Assembly: GCA_937625935.1 (NCBI GenBank)
Contig: OW569374.1
Coordinates: 186,001-250,000 of the forward strand
Length of the DNA stretch: 64,000 nucleotides
Origin: Tetramitus jugosus
Taxonomy: Eukaryota; Heterolobosea; Eutetramitea; Acrasida; Vahlkampfiidae
Direction: 5' to 3'
The position numbers were made by a program, and so were the translations under genes. Under the pieces are notes generated by a model, which worked only from the letters and a program-made list of their open reading frames with translations, made no database searches and was not told where the DNA came from. Below are positions 9,027 to 18,887 of this stretch, one piece after another (the stretch's first letter is position 1; every line of letters starts with the position of its first letter).

Positions 9027-11474
9027 CTAAATTACAAAGGAGCACTTGTCATCGACAATGCGCATCCCGTGCATTTCATATTCATTCCGGTTAATCCAAA
9101 GCTTTTTAGCGCTTTCAATGTACGACAGAGCCAATCCACCATTCCAACTCATGAATCTTGGATCCATATTCTTATCTCTGTCATTTGTCAGTATCGTAAT
9201 TTTGATTTGCTTCCCTTCGTTCTTTTTCGAATAATACTCGAACAGTCGGCGTTCGAGAATCTGTTTCATACCCTTTATGTGGGATAGACCGCCAGTCAAT
9301 AAGAGGGTAATGGATATGACCTTCTTTTTGGCGGCTTTCGATTCTACTTCCATCTTTGAGGATTTTAGCAACCTAATAATGGCTCGATCCAGGGCAAGAG
9401 CTGTCTTAAGCTTGCCTTTGCCACTTTTGCTTGATCCTTCTTCATTATCTTGTGCTGTACTTTGTTCAGACGATTTCTTCTTGTCAGACTTCTTAGTGCC
9501 GCTCTTCTCTTTCTTCTTGTCTGAAGATTTCTTCTTCTTTGATCCCTTCTTCTCTAGCTTTGGTTTTTTGGCCTCTGGTTCTACCATTGCAGCTTGATCA
9601 TTCGTACTTGTAGGAGGAGCATTCAAGGAGGACAATAGATCTTCAGATGCAATATTCAGGTATGGATTATGCTCCCTCTCTAATAGTTTACATTCTCTGC
9701 CAAACAATTTTGGATAAAAGTAAGCAAGAGGAGCAAGAAGCAGCGGATCTCCCAACATCAGCGTATGAATCATCTTTCTGTGAATGAAATCAACTTGTTG
9801 AAACAACTCTGCACCCGTTTCGTCCAAGTGACAAAATTCGTTACGAATCTGTTCCAGGTGATACCGGTCCTCTAAATCGTCAAAAGAATACGCTAATCCC
9901 TCTGGAATACCGCACTGCTCCATAATCCATAACAGCAGTTTTGAAACATGAACTCCACCGTAGGGAAGCTCGGATCTCGAAACCACATCACCTGATTCCA
10001 CGAGTGCCAACGTCGTTTTTGTTTCACCCATATCCACGACACAGATATCATTCAGTGGTACACCGGCACCATACACTGCACTCACAGACTCCTTGTGAAT
10101 CAGAGCCTGCTTGAATCCCAACCGAAGAAACACCACATCCAGTAAATATTTCAATTCGAGGCCTCCACCCTGTTCAATACACTCGTCCGGCAATATCAAA
10201 ACCAATTTCGAGTCGTGAATCTGTTGTCGATTCATTTTCAATCCATTTTTGATAATGTAGAACAATATTGCCTCTATTAAATCACACGACTTGGTCAATG
10301 AATCTGTTGTGTGCATGGCGTATTGAGAAGATGCTTGCGTGTCCAACACTGTTAATTTTCCACTGACAAACGGATAGTACAATTCATATTTTTGATTCAC
10401 TTCAATATCACTCGTACTGCTAGTTCCACTACTACCAGTAGTATTTTCACCCGTATTCGTGTTCGGATCATTGCTCGTTGCAGCTACATCACTATTTGAA
10501 GCAACAGCATTCGTAGTAGTCGTAGTATTAGTAGTAGTAGTAGAATTCATCATCATGACTCGTTCAATCGCTCTCTTTCCAAACAATGCACCACTAATGA
10601 TTTGATCACCAGGATTCTTCATCATATTATTCATTGCTCTTCTCATCATCAACATTGAATTCTGTCTCTGTTGCTGTTGCTTCTGTTGAGCATAGAGTGG
10701 CACTGGATCACTCACACGAGTAATCTCTTCAAAATAAACATTGGACTGTTCACTGGGCACGACTGCTGCTGCTGTCGATGATGACGATGATTTTGATGAT
10801 GATTTTTTCGAAGATGATGATGACGATTTTTTCACAGAGTCATCACGTGGAATAATACCTCTATTCATGAGCAACATGGCTCTCACTCGCAAAATTTCAT
10901 TGAGTCGTAAATTCTCCGACTTTAAGTGATAACTCTTTTTTGATTGTTTTTGTTCGTGTTCCTGTTGTGAAAGTTCAGAGAGTGCATGATGATCAGATAT
11001 TTGCTGTTGTTGCTGCTGTTGTTGTTGACTTGTGATCAATAGAGGAGAGAATTTGGGTATAGCAACACAGTTTTCAATGGTTTGTGGACCAATAAAGTCT
11101 TCATTGGTACCAAAACGAATTTCCTTGGATCCAATGTGTATGACAATGACAGTGCCATTGTTGTTGTTGTTCGCTTCATGATCTGCTAAAGTTGAAGTTG
11201 ATTGATTGGTTAATGTTGTTTCATCTTGTGTTGTTGTTGTTGTTGATGGTGATGATAATGATGATGGTGTTGATAATGTTGTTGGTGTTTGTGATTGTTG
11301 TTCAGGTGATGATGAAGCGCGCTTTCGTTTGAGCTTATTAGGTGTAGTGGTGGTGGTGATGTTGGGAATGTCGTTTGTGTTTGGTGGTGGTGTAGATGGT
11401 GTTGCGACGTCAATTGTTGTTGTGGCTGTCGCTGTGGTAAGAGCTGTATCAGTGGATGATGAAGTGTTGGACAT
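9027..11474 (-). CDS. ARP8: Actin-related protein 8 (INO80 chromatin remodeller subunit)
   Basis: Intronless, 815 aa, against about 620 for human ARP8. The actin fold starts at about residue 107 with VIVIHIGSKEIRFG. The middle carries ARP8-like landmarks: LVLILPDEC, then LLDVVFLRLGF, HKESVSAVYGAG and the phosphate-2 strand CVVDMGETKTTLALVE. Near the C-terminus are LLTGGLSHIKGM and the ARP8-typical MDPRFMSWNGG followed by LWINRNE. ARP8 binds nucleosomes with actin and ARP4 in INO80 and is nuclear. The N-terminal 105 residues are Ser/Thr/Pro-rich. There are long Ser, Asn/Thr and Gln tracts and a Lys-rich insertion at about 615-690 that could serve nuclear import or DNA contact. The gene is divergent from PPT1, with 127 bp between starts. 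Confidence 0.88.
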   Translation of the reverse strand: MSNTSSSTDTALTTATATTTIDVATPSTPPPNTNDIPNITTTTTPNKLKRKRASSSPEQQSQTPTTLSTPSSLSSPSTTTTTQDETTLTNQSTSTLADHEANNNNNGTVIVIHIGSKEIRFGTNEDFIGPQTIENCVAIPKFSPLLITSQQQQQQQQQISDHHALSELSQQEHEQKQSKKSYHLKSENLRLNEILRVRAMLLMNRGIIPRDDSVKKSSSSSSKKSSSKSSSSSTAAAVVPSEQSNVYFEEITRVSDPVPLYAQQKQQQQRQNSMLMMRRAMNNMMKNPGDQIISGALFGKRAIERVMMMNSTTTTNTTTTTNAVASNSDVAATSNDPNTNTGENTTGSSGTSSTSDIEVNQKYELYYPFVSGKLTVLDTQASSQYAMHTTDSLTKSCDLIEAILFYIIKNGLKMNRQQIHDSKLVLILPDECIEQGGGLELKYLLDVVFLRLGFKQALIHKESVSAVYGAGVPLNDICVVDMGETKTTLALVESGDVVSRSELPYGGVHVSKLLLWIMEQCGIPEGLAYSFDDLEDRYHLEQIRNEFCHLDETGAELFQQVDFIHRKMIHTLMLGDPLLLAPLAYFYPKLFGRECKLLEREHNPYLNIASEDLLSSLNAPPTSTNDQAAMVEPEAKKPKLEKKGSKKKKSSDKKKEKSGTKKSDKKKSSEQSTAQDNEEGSSKSGKGKLKTALALDRAIIRLLKSSKMEVESKAAKKKVISITLLLTGGLSHIKGMKQILERRLFEYYSKKNEGKQIKITILTNDRDKNMDPRFMSWNGGLALSYIESAKKLWINRNEYEMHGMRIVDDKCSFVI

Positions 11475-11601
11475 TAGTTTCTTTGTTTTTGATGGAGGTA
11501 AATAAAAAATTGGGCGGGAGATTTTCTCTCAAAATAGTTCCAGGTTGAAATTCTTCTGGCCATCTGATAAGCAAACAAACAACAACATCAAGAGCATTCA
11601 A

Positions 11602-12591
11602 ATGAACAAGATGGTGTTATCTGTAAGAACAAGCAAGATCCTCTTATATTTGATGTTATTGATGGTCGTGATCTCATCGCAGGTCTCTGCCAGATCCGTT
11701 GAACAGAACATCCCAATAATTAGAGGGGAATCAAGCAAGAGCATAAAGCCAATTGTATTGTGGCATGGAATGGGCGACTCTTGTTGCTTTTCATTTAGTA
11801 TGGGACGTATCGAGCAACTGATCAAGGAGGAAGTGAAGCGATTGACGAACGAAACAGTGTTCATTCATAGTATCAAAATTGGTGATTCACTTGTATCAGA
11901 TGTGGTTCACTCCTATCTGTACGATGCTAATGATTATGTGAATGAAGGTTGTAAGCAATTGGCTGCCATACCTGAGCTCGCCAATGGATTCAACGGTATT
12001 GGATTCTCACAGGGATCTCAATTCTTGAGAGCCTATGTACAAAGGTGCAATTCTCCTCCCATGCACAACCTGATCAGTATTGGTGGCCAACATCAGGGTG
12101 TATATGGCTTGCCAAGATGTCCTGGAGTGAACTCGACGCTGTGTGAGTATGCAAGAGAGTTGTTGGACATTGGTGCTTATGTTTCATTTGTTCAGCATCA
12201 ATTGATTCAGGCACAGTATTGGCATGATCCATGGAACAATAATTTGTACTTGAACAAGAGTAACTTCCTCGCAGACATCAACAATGAACGACCAGTGAAG
12301 AACATGTCGTACAAGAAGAATTTAATGTCTCTGGATTCGTTCGTGATGGTCAAGTTTTTGCAAGATTCATTTGTCCAACCCATTGACAGTGAATGGTTTG
12401 GTTTCTATGAACTTGGACAAGATCATAAGGTATTGTCTCTGAGGGATACACAGCTCTACAAGGAAGATTGGCTTGGTTTGCGAGAGATGGACAAGAACGG
12501 AAAGTTACAGTTTCTGAGCAATGAAGGTGACCACTTGCGTTTCACAGATCAATGGTTCATTGATCATATCATACCAATTCTCGTTCAATGA
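11602..12591 (+). CDS. PPT1: Palmitoyl-protein thioesterase 1, lysosomal
   Basis: Intronless, 329 aa (human PPT1 has 306). It removes fatty acyl groups from cysteines of lipidated proteins in lysosomes. The N-terminus is a classic signal peptide: basic MNKMVLSVRTSK, a Leu/Met/Val core and an SQVSA cleavage site. The oxyanion region is VLWHGMGDSC. The catalytic triad can be read as Ser136 in GFSQG, Asp262 in PIDSEWFG and His311 in EGDHLRF. GGQHQGVYGLPRC is the conserved cap segment of the family. N-glycosylation sequons are present. The start is the first in-frame ATG; upstream is only a TTG. Confidence 0.94.
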   Translation: MNKMVLSVRTSKILLYLMLLMVVISSQVSARSVEQNIPIIRGESSKSIKPIVLWHGMGDSCCFSFSMGRIEQLIKEEVKRLTNETVFIHSIKIGDSLVSDVVHSYLYDANDYVNEGCKQLAAIPELANGFNGIGFSQGSQFLRAYVQRCNSPPMHNLISIGGQHQGVYGLPRCPGVNSTLCEYARELLDIGAYVSFVQHQLIQAQYWHDPWNNNLYLNKSNFLADINNERPVKNMSYKKNLMSLDSFVMVKFLQDSFVQPIDSEWFGFYELGQDHKVLSLRDTQLYKEDWLGLREMDKNGKLQFLSNEGDHLRFTDQWFIDHIIPILVQ

Positions 12592-12796
12592 ACCAAGTAC
12601 CCACCGTACTTCCATGAATGGCGATATCCAACGACATCATAACTTGATTTTTCGTTCTTGCATGTCCTGGTTCTTCACGAACTCGCTGTCCCGCAGGCTT
12701 TCCAGCAATTTTTAGCTTCCTTCGACAAAGTCGAACCCGCCCACACAAACAAAAGACACCAAATTCAGAAAAACACACAAGTGTACATGTGAATGA

Positions 12797-15790
12797 ATGA
12801 TTAACAACGACACGACAGATATGCTTGAATCCATATCACCAACTACAACAACACCAACTACCACAGCTGCTAATTCTAACCAACATATCAATCTTTCTCC
12901 CTTCCAACAACAACAACAACAAGAGCTAGAGCAGCAGCAACAACAACAACAAGAATTGTCGTCCATCCTCATCACATCACAACACTCATCTTGTCCAACA
13001 TCACCCACAGATTTATCTCCAGCCTCATCATCACACGATTTGCACCTCCTTCAATTCTCCTCCATTCCCATCACAACAACCACCACAAGTCATCATTTTT
13101 CTCCGACAACCACACACGACAACCAAGACAACAATATCAGTCCTGCGATGCTTTCGAGTGGTGAACATGTCAATGAATCGATATCTCACATCATGATGAA
13201 AATGTCATCATCATCACCATCTCTCAATCACCACCACAACAACAACAACAACAACAACAATAACACACTCAACTATTATTTGGATCCTTATTCAACGCAT
13301 CATCAGCAGCATGTGATGCACACCATGCAGCAACATCCCAGTTATCATCAATCAACAGTGGAACGGATTGATCAAGAACCGGACGATGAAGCAGCAGCAG
13401 CAGCATTACACTCGGATGAGGATCACACGGGTGAATATGAAGTTCTCGATGCTTTTTTGTTTGATGAAGAGAACAATGATTATGCAACATCAAGCAACAA
13501 CAACAATAACAGTGATCACATTGAGAATAAGAATCATCATCATTATCATCATCATCATCATCATAGTCCCGTAGGATTATCGTCTTCACTATCGACACCT
13601 TCGACAGCAGAAGCTTATTTTTTTGATCCTACTGGAGAACATCAACAGCAACCACCCTTACAGCAACACGAGTTCACTGACACTCATCACCATCATCCTC
13701 ATCATGACATGATGGAAACAATGATGGAAGCAATGCAACAACATCAACAAAATTTTCATGATCATCTCTATGTATCAACCAATCACAATACGAATACGGC
13801 GATATCTGTCTCACCACCAAACTCGCATGCATCATCGTCATCATCATCATCATCACCAGCATTTCATGTCGTGTATCCTGACTCTGATCTCATTCCACAA
13901 CATCACCACCAGCAACAACAACAACAACAACAACAGTATCATGTACCATCGAGCAATATGCACCATCATGCGCATGCAATGGATATGAACTCCTATGTAT
14001 CATCACAAAATGTGGCACCCAATGCAATGACAATGGCACCTCATGTACAACAATCATCACCATCTGCATCACCTCCCATACTCATTCCATCATCTCACCT
14101 TCACCAGCATCACCAGCATCATCATAGTCAATCGATAGCTTCTCCACTTGTGTTCGCTCCGACAATGAATTCTCATCATCAGCATCATCAACATGTGACT
14201 ACTCCTTCACCTATACCACACCATCATCATCATCATCATCATCACCATACTCAACCTCAACATGCATATATTTCTCATCATCACGTTGTTCAACCAACAC
14301 CATATTCAACCTATCAAACAGGTGAGTATGACCAACCGAACATGTCTTATGTGCAATCATCACCCACTCTTCTCTCGTCTACTGCTGCAAACAGTACATC
14401 TGTATTTAGTAATCATCAACATCAGACAATGCATCATCAACAAGTCTATTCCGATGCACAACAGCAGCAGCAGCATCTCATGGTCCCTCATGCATTTTCT
14501 GTTGCTCATTCTGGTCCCAACAATGCATCAACAGCAACAACGGTTGGTACGACAATGAGCACCACATCTTTTGCTTCCTCTGTGGATGCGTTTGTTGCAG
14601 CATCTCAGCAAGCGTCCATGTCAGTGACCACTAATGTCAACATGATACCATCAGATAATCATCCCGTGGCACAATACTCGTTTGTAGGAAGTAATGGTCA
14701 CGGTCATCATCATTCCTATCAACCCAATGCGAGTCCTTCGCCTCATCCTCATCAGTCCATGTTGAATCCACCACCAGGTAATCTCTTGTCAACAACAACA
14801 ACAGCAAACAATTGTACATTTTCGCAACAAATGCAATCGACAGCAGTGTCGTTACAAGCCACTCCATCGTCAATGCCCTCTGTGTCATCCTCTGTATCGT
14901 CTCTCATGCAGTCTGCAACTCCCTCGCCAGCAAGTCACTTGATAGACGCGGGGTATCAGATGCACAGCTTGGGTCAAAACTCAATTGTTCCCTCGGATTC
15001 AATGGTATGTTCATGGAACAAGCAAATACAGCAGAATAAGAACAGCAGCAATAATAATATCATGCAACAGGGGCAAATATCAATGAATGACAAGTTTAGC
15101 ATGCTTGAGACTTCTGCGTCGAATTTGAATGCGCCACTGTCCATGTCTCCTGTGATCCAACTGCAATCTGCTTCTTCATCCAACACGAATAACACAATGC
15201 CTGCATGTTGCTATCTGCACAATAGAGAGCTCAATGAAAAACGGGTATTGATTCCTGTGAATCGATCCACGGAACGTGTGCTTGTCAATCGGAGACAAGC
15301 ATCACGGATTCTTGAGAGAAGAGCAGTGAGAGAGAAGTATTTAAATCTGCATGGTAGGAGCAAACGAGATGGATACATGCATCAATCGAGACACTCACAT
15401 GCACTGAAGAGAGATCGTGATTCATCTGGTAGATTCCTCAAGAAGGATCCAGTGCCAACCGTACCTGCACCCTCACCCACCACAACCAGTAACACCGGTA
15501 CTTCTCCACCACCAGTTTCGTTGGGAGAAGGTGCTCGACCTGCTACTCCAAAAAAACAACTTGACCTGCCACCGGCTCTTGTACAGTTTGCTCAGTCGAC
15601 AGTGAACCCAACTACACTTCCATTCAATCTCTTCTCAATGCCGAACAACATACCACCTTACAAGAATCGCAACTCCTCGAAGATTGATGACACAATCAAG
15701 AACGAAAAGATCGTTTTGCTGCCAGAAACAGTTGTAGTCGAGCCAGTTCAGAACAATCGAGCAAGTTCGCTGACGACAAGTAAAAAATGA
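12797..15790 (+). CDS. NFYA: NF-YA/HAP2 CCAAT-binding factor subunit with giant low-complexity N-terminus
   Basis: Intronless, 997 aa, about three times the usual NF-YA length. Residues 826-884 hold the two-part NF-YA domain. The subunit-association helix includes LVNRRQASRILERRAVREK. After a short linker comes the DNA-contact helix HQSRHSHALKRDR, ending in GRF. The SRH, HA, R and GRF positions of animal and fungal NF-YA/Hap2 are kept. With NF-YB/NF-YC it should bind CCAAT boxes in the nucleus. The first 800 residues are Gln, His, Ser, Asn and Pro tracts, including runs of nine or ten His and of Gln, resembling prion-like activation regions. The start ATG is the first in the frame. Confidence 0.9.
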   Translation: MINNDTTDMLESISPTTTTPTTTAANSNQHINLSPFQQQQQQELEQQQQQQQELSSILITSQHSSCPTSPTDLSPASSSHDLHLLQFSSIPITTTTTSHHFSPTTTHDNQDNNISPAMLSSGEHVNESISHIMMKMSSSSPSLNHHHNNNNNNNNNTLNYYLDPYSTHHQQHVMHTMQQHPSYHQSTVERIDQEPDDEAAAAALHSDEDHTGEYEVLDAFLFDEENNDYATSSNNNNNSDHIENKNHHHYHHHHHHSPVGLSSSLSTPSTAEAYFFDPTGEHQQQPPLQQHEFTDTHHHHPHHDMMETMMEAMQQHQQNFHDHLYVSTNHNTNTAISVSPPNSHASSSSSSSSPAFHVVYPDSDLIPQHHHQQQQQQQQQYHVPSSNMHHHAHAMDMNSYVSSQNVAPNAMTMAPHVQQSSPSASPPILIPSSHLHQHHQHHHSQSIASPLVFAPTMNSHHQHHQHVTTPSPIPHHHHHHHHHHTQPQHAYISHHHVVQPTPYSTYQTGEYDQPNMSYVQSSPTLLSSTAANSTSVFSNHQHQTMHHQQVYSDAQQQQQHLMVPHAFSVAHSGPNNASTATTVGTTMSTTSFASSVDAFVAASQQASMSVTTNVNMIPSDNHPVAQYSFVGSNGHGHHHSYQPNASPSPHPHQSMLNPPPGNLLSTTTTANNCTFSQQMQSTAVSLQATPSSMPSVSSSVSSLMQSATPSPASHLIDAGYQMHSLGQNSIVPSDSMVCSWNKQIQQNKNSSNNNIMQQGQISMNDKFSMLETSASNLNAPLSMSPVIQLQSASSSNTNNTMPACCYLHNRELNEKRVLIPVNRSTERVLVNRRQASRILERRAVREKYLNLHGRSKRDGYMHQSRHSHALKRDRDSSGRFLKKDPVPTVPAPSPTTTSNTGTSPPPVSLGEGARPATPKKQLDLPPALVQFAQSTVNPTTLPFNLFSMPNNIPPYKNRNSSKIDDTIKNEKIVLLPETVVVEPVQNNRASSLTTSKK

Positions 15791-15857
15791 ACACATACCA
15801 AAAAACAGTTTTACGCCCTATCTCGACCAACAACCAAACAGCAACCAAAGACGTCTC

Positions 15858-16811
15858 ATGGCCCAACGATACCAACAACAAGAATTGATTACAATTGCCA
15901 TCCCTGCCTTTCACTTTGACCCAACAGTGAACAACTGGGTAACCTTTGTTACGCCCAACAACAACCCAAGGACAGCAACAAGCACAGGAATTGACAATGA
16001 TGAAGATGAGAGGACTCTGACTACTCTGTCGTACAATGTTTGGTTCGACCCTTTTGCACAACAAGCTCGCTATGGTGCCATCATGGACATGTGCAATCGA
16101 ATGAGACCTGATGTCCTGTGTTTTCAGGAAGCCACCAAGCCATTTTTGCAGCAATTGGAGGCACAAGAGTGGTACAGACAGAATTATGTCGCATCTGATA
16201 TCTCTCATCATTTTGGCACATTTGCAACATGGTACGGCGTGTTGATTGCAGTCAAGAAGAGTGAACCAGCTCGTTTGAATTTGGTAAACATGTACTATAG
16301 TGCGTTGCATTCGGGTATGGGCAGGACATGCTTGTCTGCTCAGGTTGCTATCGGTCAAAAGATTGTCGATGTAGGCACAGTCCACTTGGAGTCTCTGGAG
16401 AGCAAAAACCTGAGAAAGAATCAATTGACTCACATTTGTGGAAATGTGTTGAGAGTATCAGATACCGCCATTTTGATGGGCGACTTCAACTTTGATGATA
16501 AGAAAAATTGGAGCAAATCAGATACCAAGTTAGAGAATGATATCTTTCAAGATGATCCTCAAGTAAGTCAATTCAAAGATGTGTGGAGTTGCTTGAGACC
16601 CGAAGAAGAGGGCAAAACATTTGATACAACCGTCAATACAATGTTAAGACACTATGAGCGAATGAGATATGATAGGGTGATTATCAAATCCAATGAATGG
16701 AAACCTGCTAGTATTGAACTTGTGGGTAACAAGCAAATTGGTATAACAACAGACGGAAGATTCATATTTCCGAGTGATCATTTTGGATTATTTACAAGTT
16801 TTAGGTATTAA
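15858..16811 (+). CDS. TDP2-like endonuclease/exonuclease/phosphatase family protein
   Basis: Intronless, 317 aa, starting 67 bp after the NF-YA stop. The fold motifs are in order: SYNVWFD (about 58), CFQEA (88), VGTVHLES (173), MGDFNFDD (207) and PSDHFGLF (306). The pattern N / QE / HLES / GDxN / SDH is that of Mg2+-dependent EEP enzymes, and HLES with SDHFGL is closest to tyrosyl-DNA phosphodiesterase 2. TDP2 removes 5'-tyrosyl adducts left by topoisomerase II. There is no N-terminal UBA domain, so it resembles the short protist and plant forms. Substrate is inferred; another EEP phosphodiesterase is possible. Confidence 0.75.
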   Translation: MAQRYQQQELITIAIPAFHFDPTVNNWVTFVTPNNNPRTATSTGIDNDEDERTLTTLSYNVWFDPFAQQARYGAIMDMCNRMRPDVLCFQEATKPFLQQLEAQEWYRQNYVASDISHHFGTFATWYGVLIAVKKSEPARLNLVNMYYSALHSGMGRTCLSAQVAIGQKIVDVGTVHLESLESKNLRKNQLTHICGNVLRVSDTAILMGDFNFDDKKNWSKSDTKLENDIFQDDPQVSQFKDVWSCLRPEEEGKTFDTTVNTMLRHYERMRYDRVIIKSNEWKPASIELVGNKQIGITTDGRFIFPSDHFGLFTSFRY

Positions 16812-16871
16812 GTATTAAATATTTTGCATCTTTTGTCTTTGCTCTTCGCTTTTTAGTTAACATTGATAGAT

Positions 16872-18461
16872 TTAGTCCTCTGAAGTTAGAATAGTTTTCA
16901 AATTCAGGATCAGGTCCGATTTCTTTTGGTTGGCCTTAATCTTTAACTTTTTCGCCAAGTATTGGAGGTCTCTGAAGGATTTCGTGTCCAGGTCATCCAC
17001 ACGATACTCTTCCAAGACTTCCCTCTTTCTTTTCCTCTGTGCATCTTTCTGTGCCACTACCAGTTGTTGATCGACCTCGATCTTGGCATGTAGATACACT
17101 TTGATCTGACTGTCCACATCGAGTTCAGACCATCCACTGAGGAGTTTCATTTTCTCTGGTCCACCTATTATTTTTGAGATGAGCTCCCCAAAGCTTGAAG
17201 CTGCATTCGGTTCATCCTTTCTTCTACTCCAGAACCGAGAACAGTTCCAGTGGACTCGATCAGGTCCTCGGGCACTCTTTTCTAGTCCCTCTTCCACTTC
17301 GATGCTCCTGGTTCCAATGGATATGAGATCTCCCTTTTGAAATTCATTGTCACACTCAACACAGTTTCCATCCTCATCAGTGGTCACAAAGTGCCAGTGT
17401 GTATGCTCGTGCCAAGAGTCCTGCATCCTCAACTGAACTCCATTGTTGGACTTTAAGCCATCTTGTAAATCTGTCAGTGAGAAGGCATTCCTTAATCTTT
17501 TGGTTGTCTTTTCGGTTGCTGCTTCTTCCAACGACATGGTTGATAGAGGTGTATTGGTGCTGGATGACATGGGAGTGTCATTGCCCAAAGAATAAGAGCG
17601 AACATTATGAGGAGTATGGATGGATCGATTGGTTAGTATCGAACCTGTGTGATCAGACAGGACCAACGGCTCAGGATTGTGTTGAAGGTACGATGACTGG
17701 ACTGTACCTACATTATTAGCACTGACGCTATTGCTACTTTCATTGTTTGTATTATCCCATAAAAACTGGTCAAACAGCAGATCATTGCTGAATGAACCAG
17801 TCGGTGTAAGTGTTAGTAAACAAGGACTAAGTGTATGAGAATCTAAGAAATCACTACTGTTCTGATAACTCTCATCACTGTCGTCAATGAAACCCATAGA
17901 GAAAAACTGACTATTAGAATTCGTTTGTACGTCTCCACTGTTGGAGGGAATGAGAGTGGAAGAAATAGAGTCTGATGATGAGAGTACTGGTTGATATGAT
18001 CCATTTCCTAAATGTTCATGAAGTTCTTGGTAAGACGGTGGGGTTTGGAGTTGGTTGTTCGTGGTTGGTTGTTGAATTGGAGTTTGAATACGTTGGAGTT
18101 GAGTTTGATGAGTGAATTCATTGGGGAAGTTTGAAAGAGTATTAGAATGGATTGAAGGGAAGTGAGAAGATATTGATTGTTGCTGTTGTTGTTGATGATG
18201 ATGATGCTGTAGAAGTAATTGTTGTTGCTGGTGTTGTTGTTGGAGGTGATGAGCTAGGATAGATTGATTCATTGAATAGAGGTTGTTGTTGTTGTTGTTG
18301 TTGTTGTTGTGCACAGTGGTATCGTTTGAATTTACCATGGGTAGAAAGGCCATGGATGTTTGACGTCCATTCAACATGTCACTCGATGTGGTAGTAGTGC
18401 AGTTGATGCCATATGTACCACTTTGGCGGTCTTGGAGCTTAGTGTGGTTCATGAAAGTCAT
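16872..18461 (-). CDS. PARP-finger-like and SAP domain protein, Q/N-rich
   Basis: Intronless, 529 aa. Residues 1-330 are low complexity with Asn, Gln/His and Ser tracts. A conserved-looking module at about 345-410 carries C-x2-C (CVECDNEF), 33 residues, then H-x2-C (HWNCSRFW). Spacing and the GDLISIG segment resemble the PARP-type zinc finger, which reads DNA nicks and ends. Residues about 490-525 form a SAP-like helix-turn-helix (DLQYLAKKLKIKANQKKSDL), a DNA/chromatin-binding motif also found near PARPs. No ADP-ribosyl transferase domain is present. I infer a nuclear DNA-binding or damage-sensing protein. It is convergent with the TDP2-like gene (60 bp between stops). Confidence 0.7.
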   Translation of the reverse strand: MTFMNHTKLQDRQSGTYGINCTTTTSSDMLNGRQTSMAFLPMVNSNDTTVHNNNNNNNNNLYSMNQSILAHHLQQQHQQQQLLLQHHHHQQQQQQSISSHFPSIHSNTLSNFPNEFTHQTQLQRIQTPIQQPTTNNQLQTPPSYQELHEHLGNGSYQPVLSSSDSISSTLIPSNSGDVQTNSNSQFFSMGFIDDSDESYQNSSDFLDSHTLSPCLLTLTPTGSFSNDLLFDQFLWDNTNNESSNSVSANNVGTVQSSYLQHNPEPLVLSDHTGSILTNRSIHTPHNVRSYSLGNDTPMSSSTNTPLSTMSLEEAATEKTTKRLRNAFSLTDLQDGLKSNNGVQLRMQDSWHEHTHWHFVTTDEDGNCVECDNEFQKGDLISIGTRSIEVEEGLEKSARGPDRVHWNCSRFWSRRKDEPNAASSFGELISKIIGGPEKMKLLSGWSELDVDSQIKVYLHAKIEVDQQLVVAQKDAQRKRKREVLEEYRVDDLDTKSFRDLQYLAKKLKIKANQKKSDLILNLKTILTSED

Positions 18462-18887
18462 TAGGGCTTCTGAATTGAACTAAATCTGATTACTTCGGTT
18501 GGTTGTATTCAAGGGCAGTGTAACGGAGAGATATGGTGGTGGATCAGGATGTTGTTTGTTTATTCTTTTCAGTTGGTTTAAAGATAAGAAAATCAGTTGG
18601 ATTACGGGTGTGGTGATGTTGGCTTTACCAGGAGAGAATATGTGATCTGTCCGAGTAGTGCGAGAGAAACAATGATTGCGTATTCGACCTTGGCAAGCTA
18701 CCGAAAAAAGCCAATTCGTGATATTCTTTCATGTTTTTCTCCTCCAGGACCAGCTTGATCGAGGATGTTTTGGTAGCCTCCCAAAGCTTGGTTGAAACGC
18801 TGGCTGTTGTTTCTCTTGGCCGAAGTGTATTCAAGTCGACATCCCCATCTTTTAGCACTTTTCCCGATTGGATCTCATTTTTCCGTG
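18462..18887. other. Divergent intergenic region, SAP-protein and MFS genes
   Basis: 426 bp separating two divergent starts. A minus-strand open frame of 98 codons (18625-18921) overlaps the MFS start and shows no recognisable protein features. I see no RNA gene or repeat. It presumably holds both promoters. Confidence 0.4.

Noticed and set aside
13190-14300. Short frames of His, Ile or Met repeats within the NF-YA gene
   Set aside because: Frame-shifted readings of CAT/CAA/CAC repeats inside one long intact frame.
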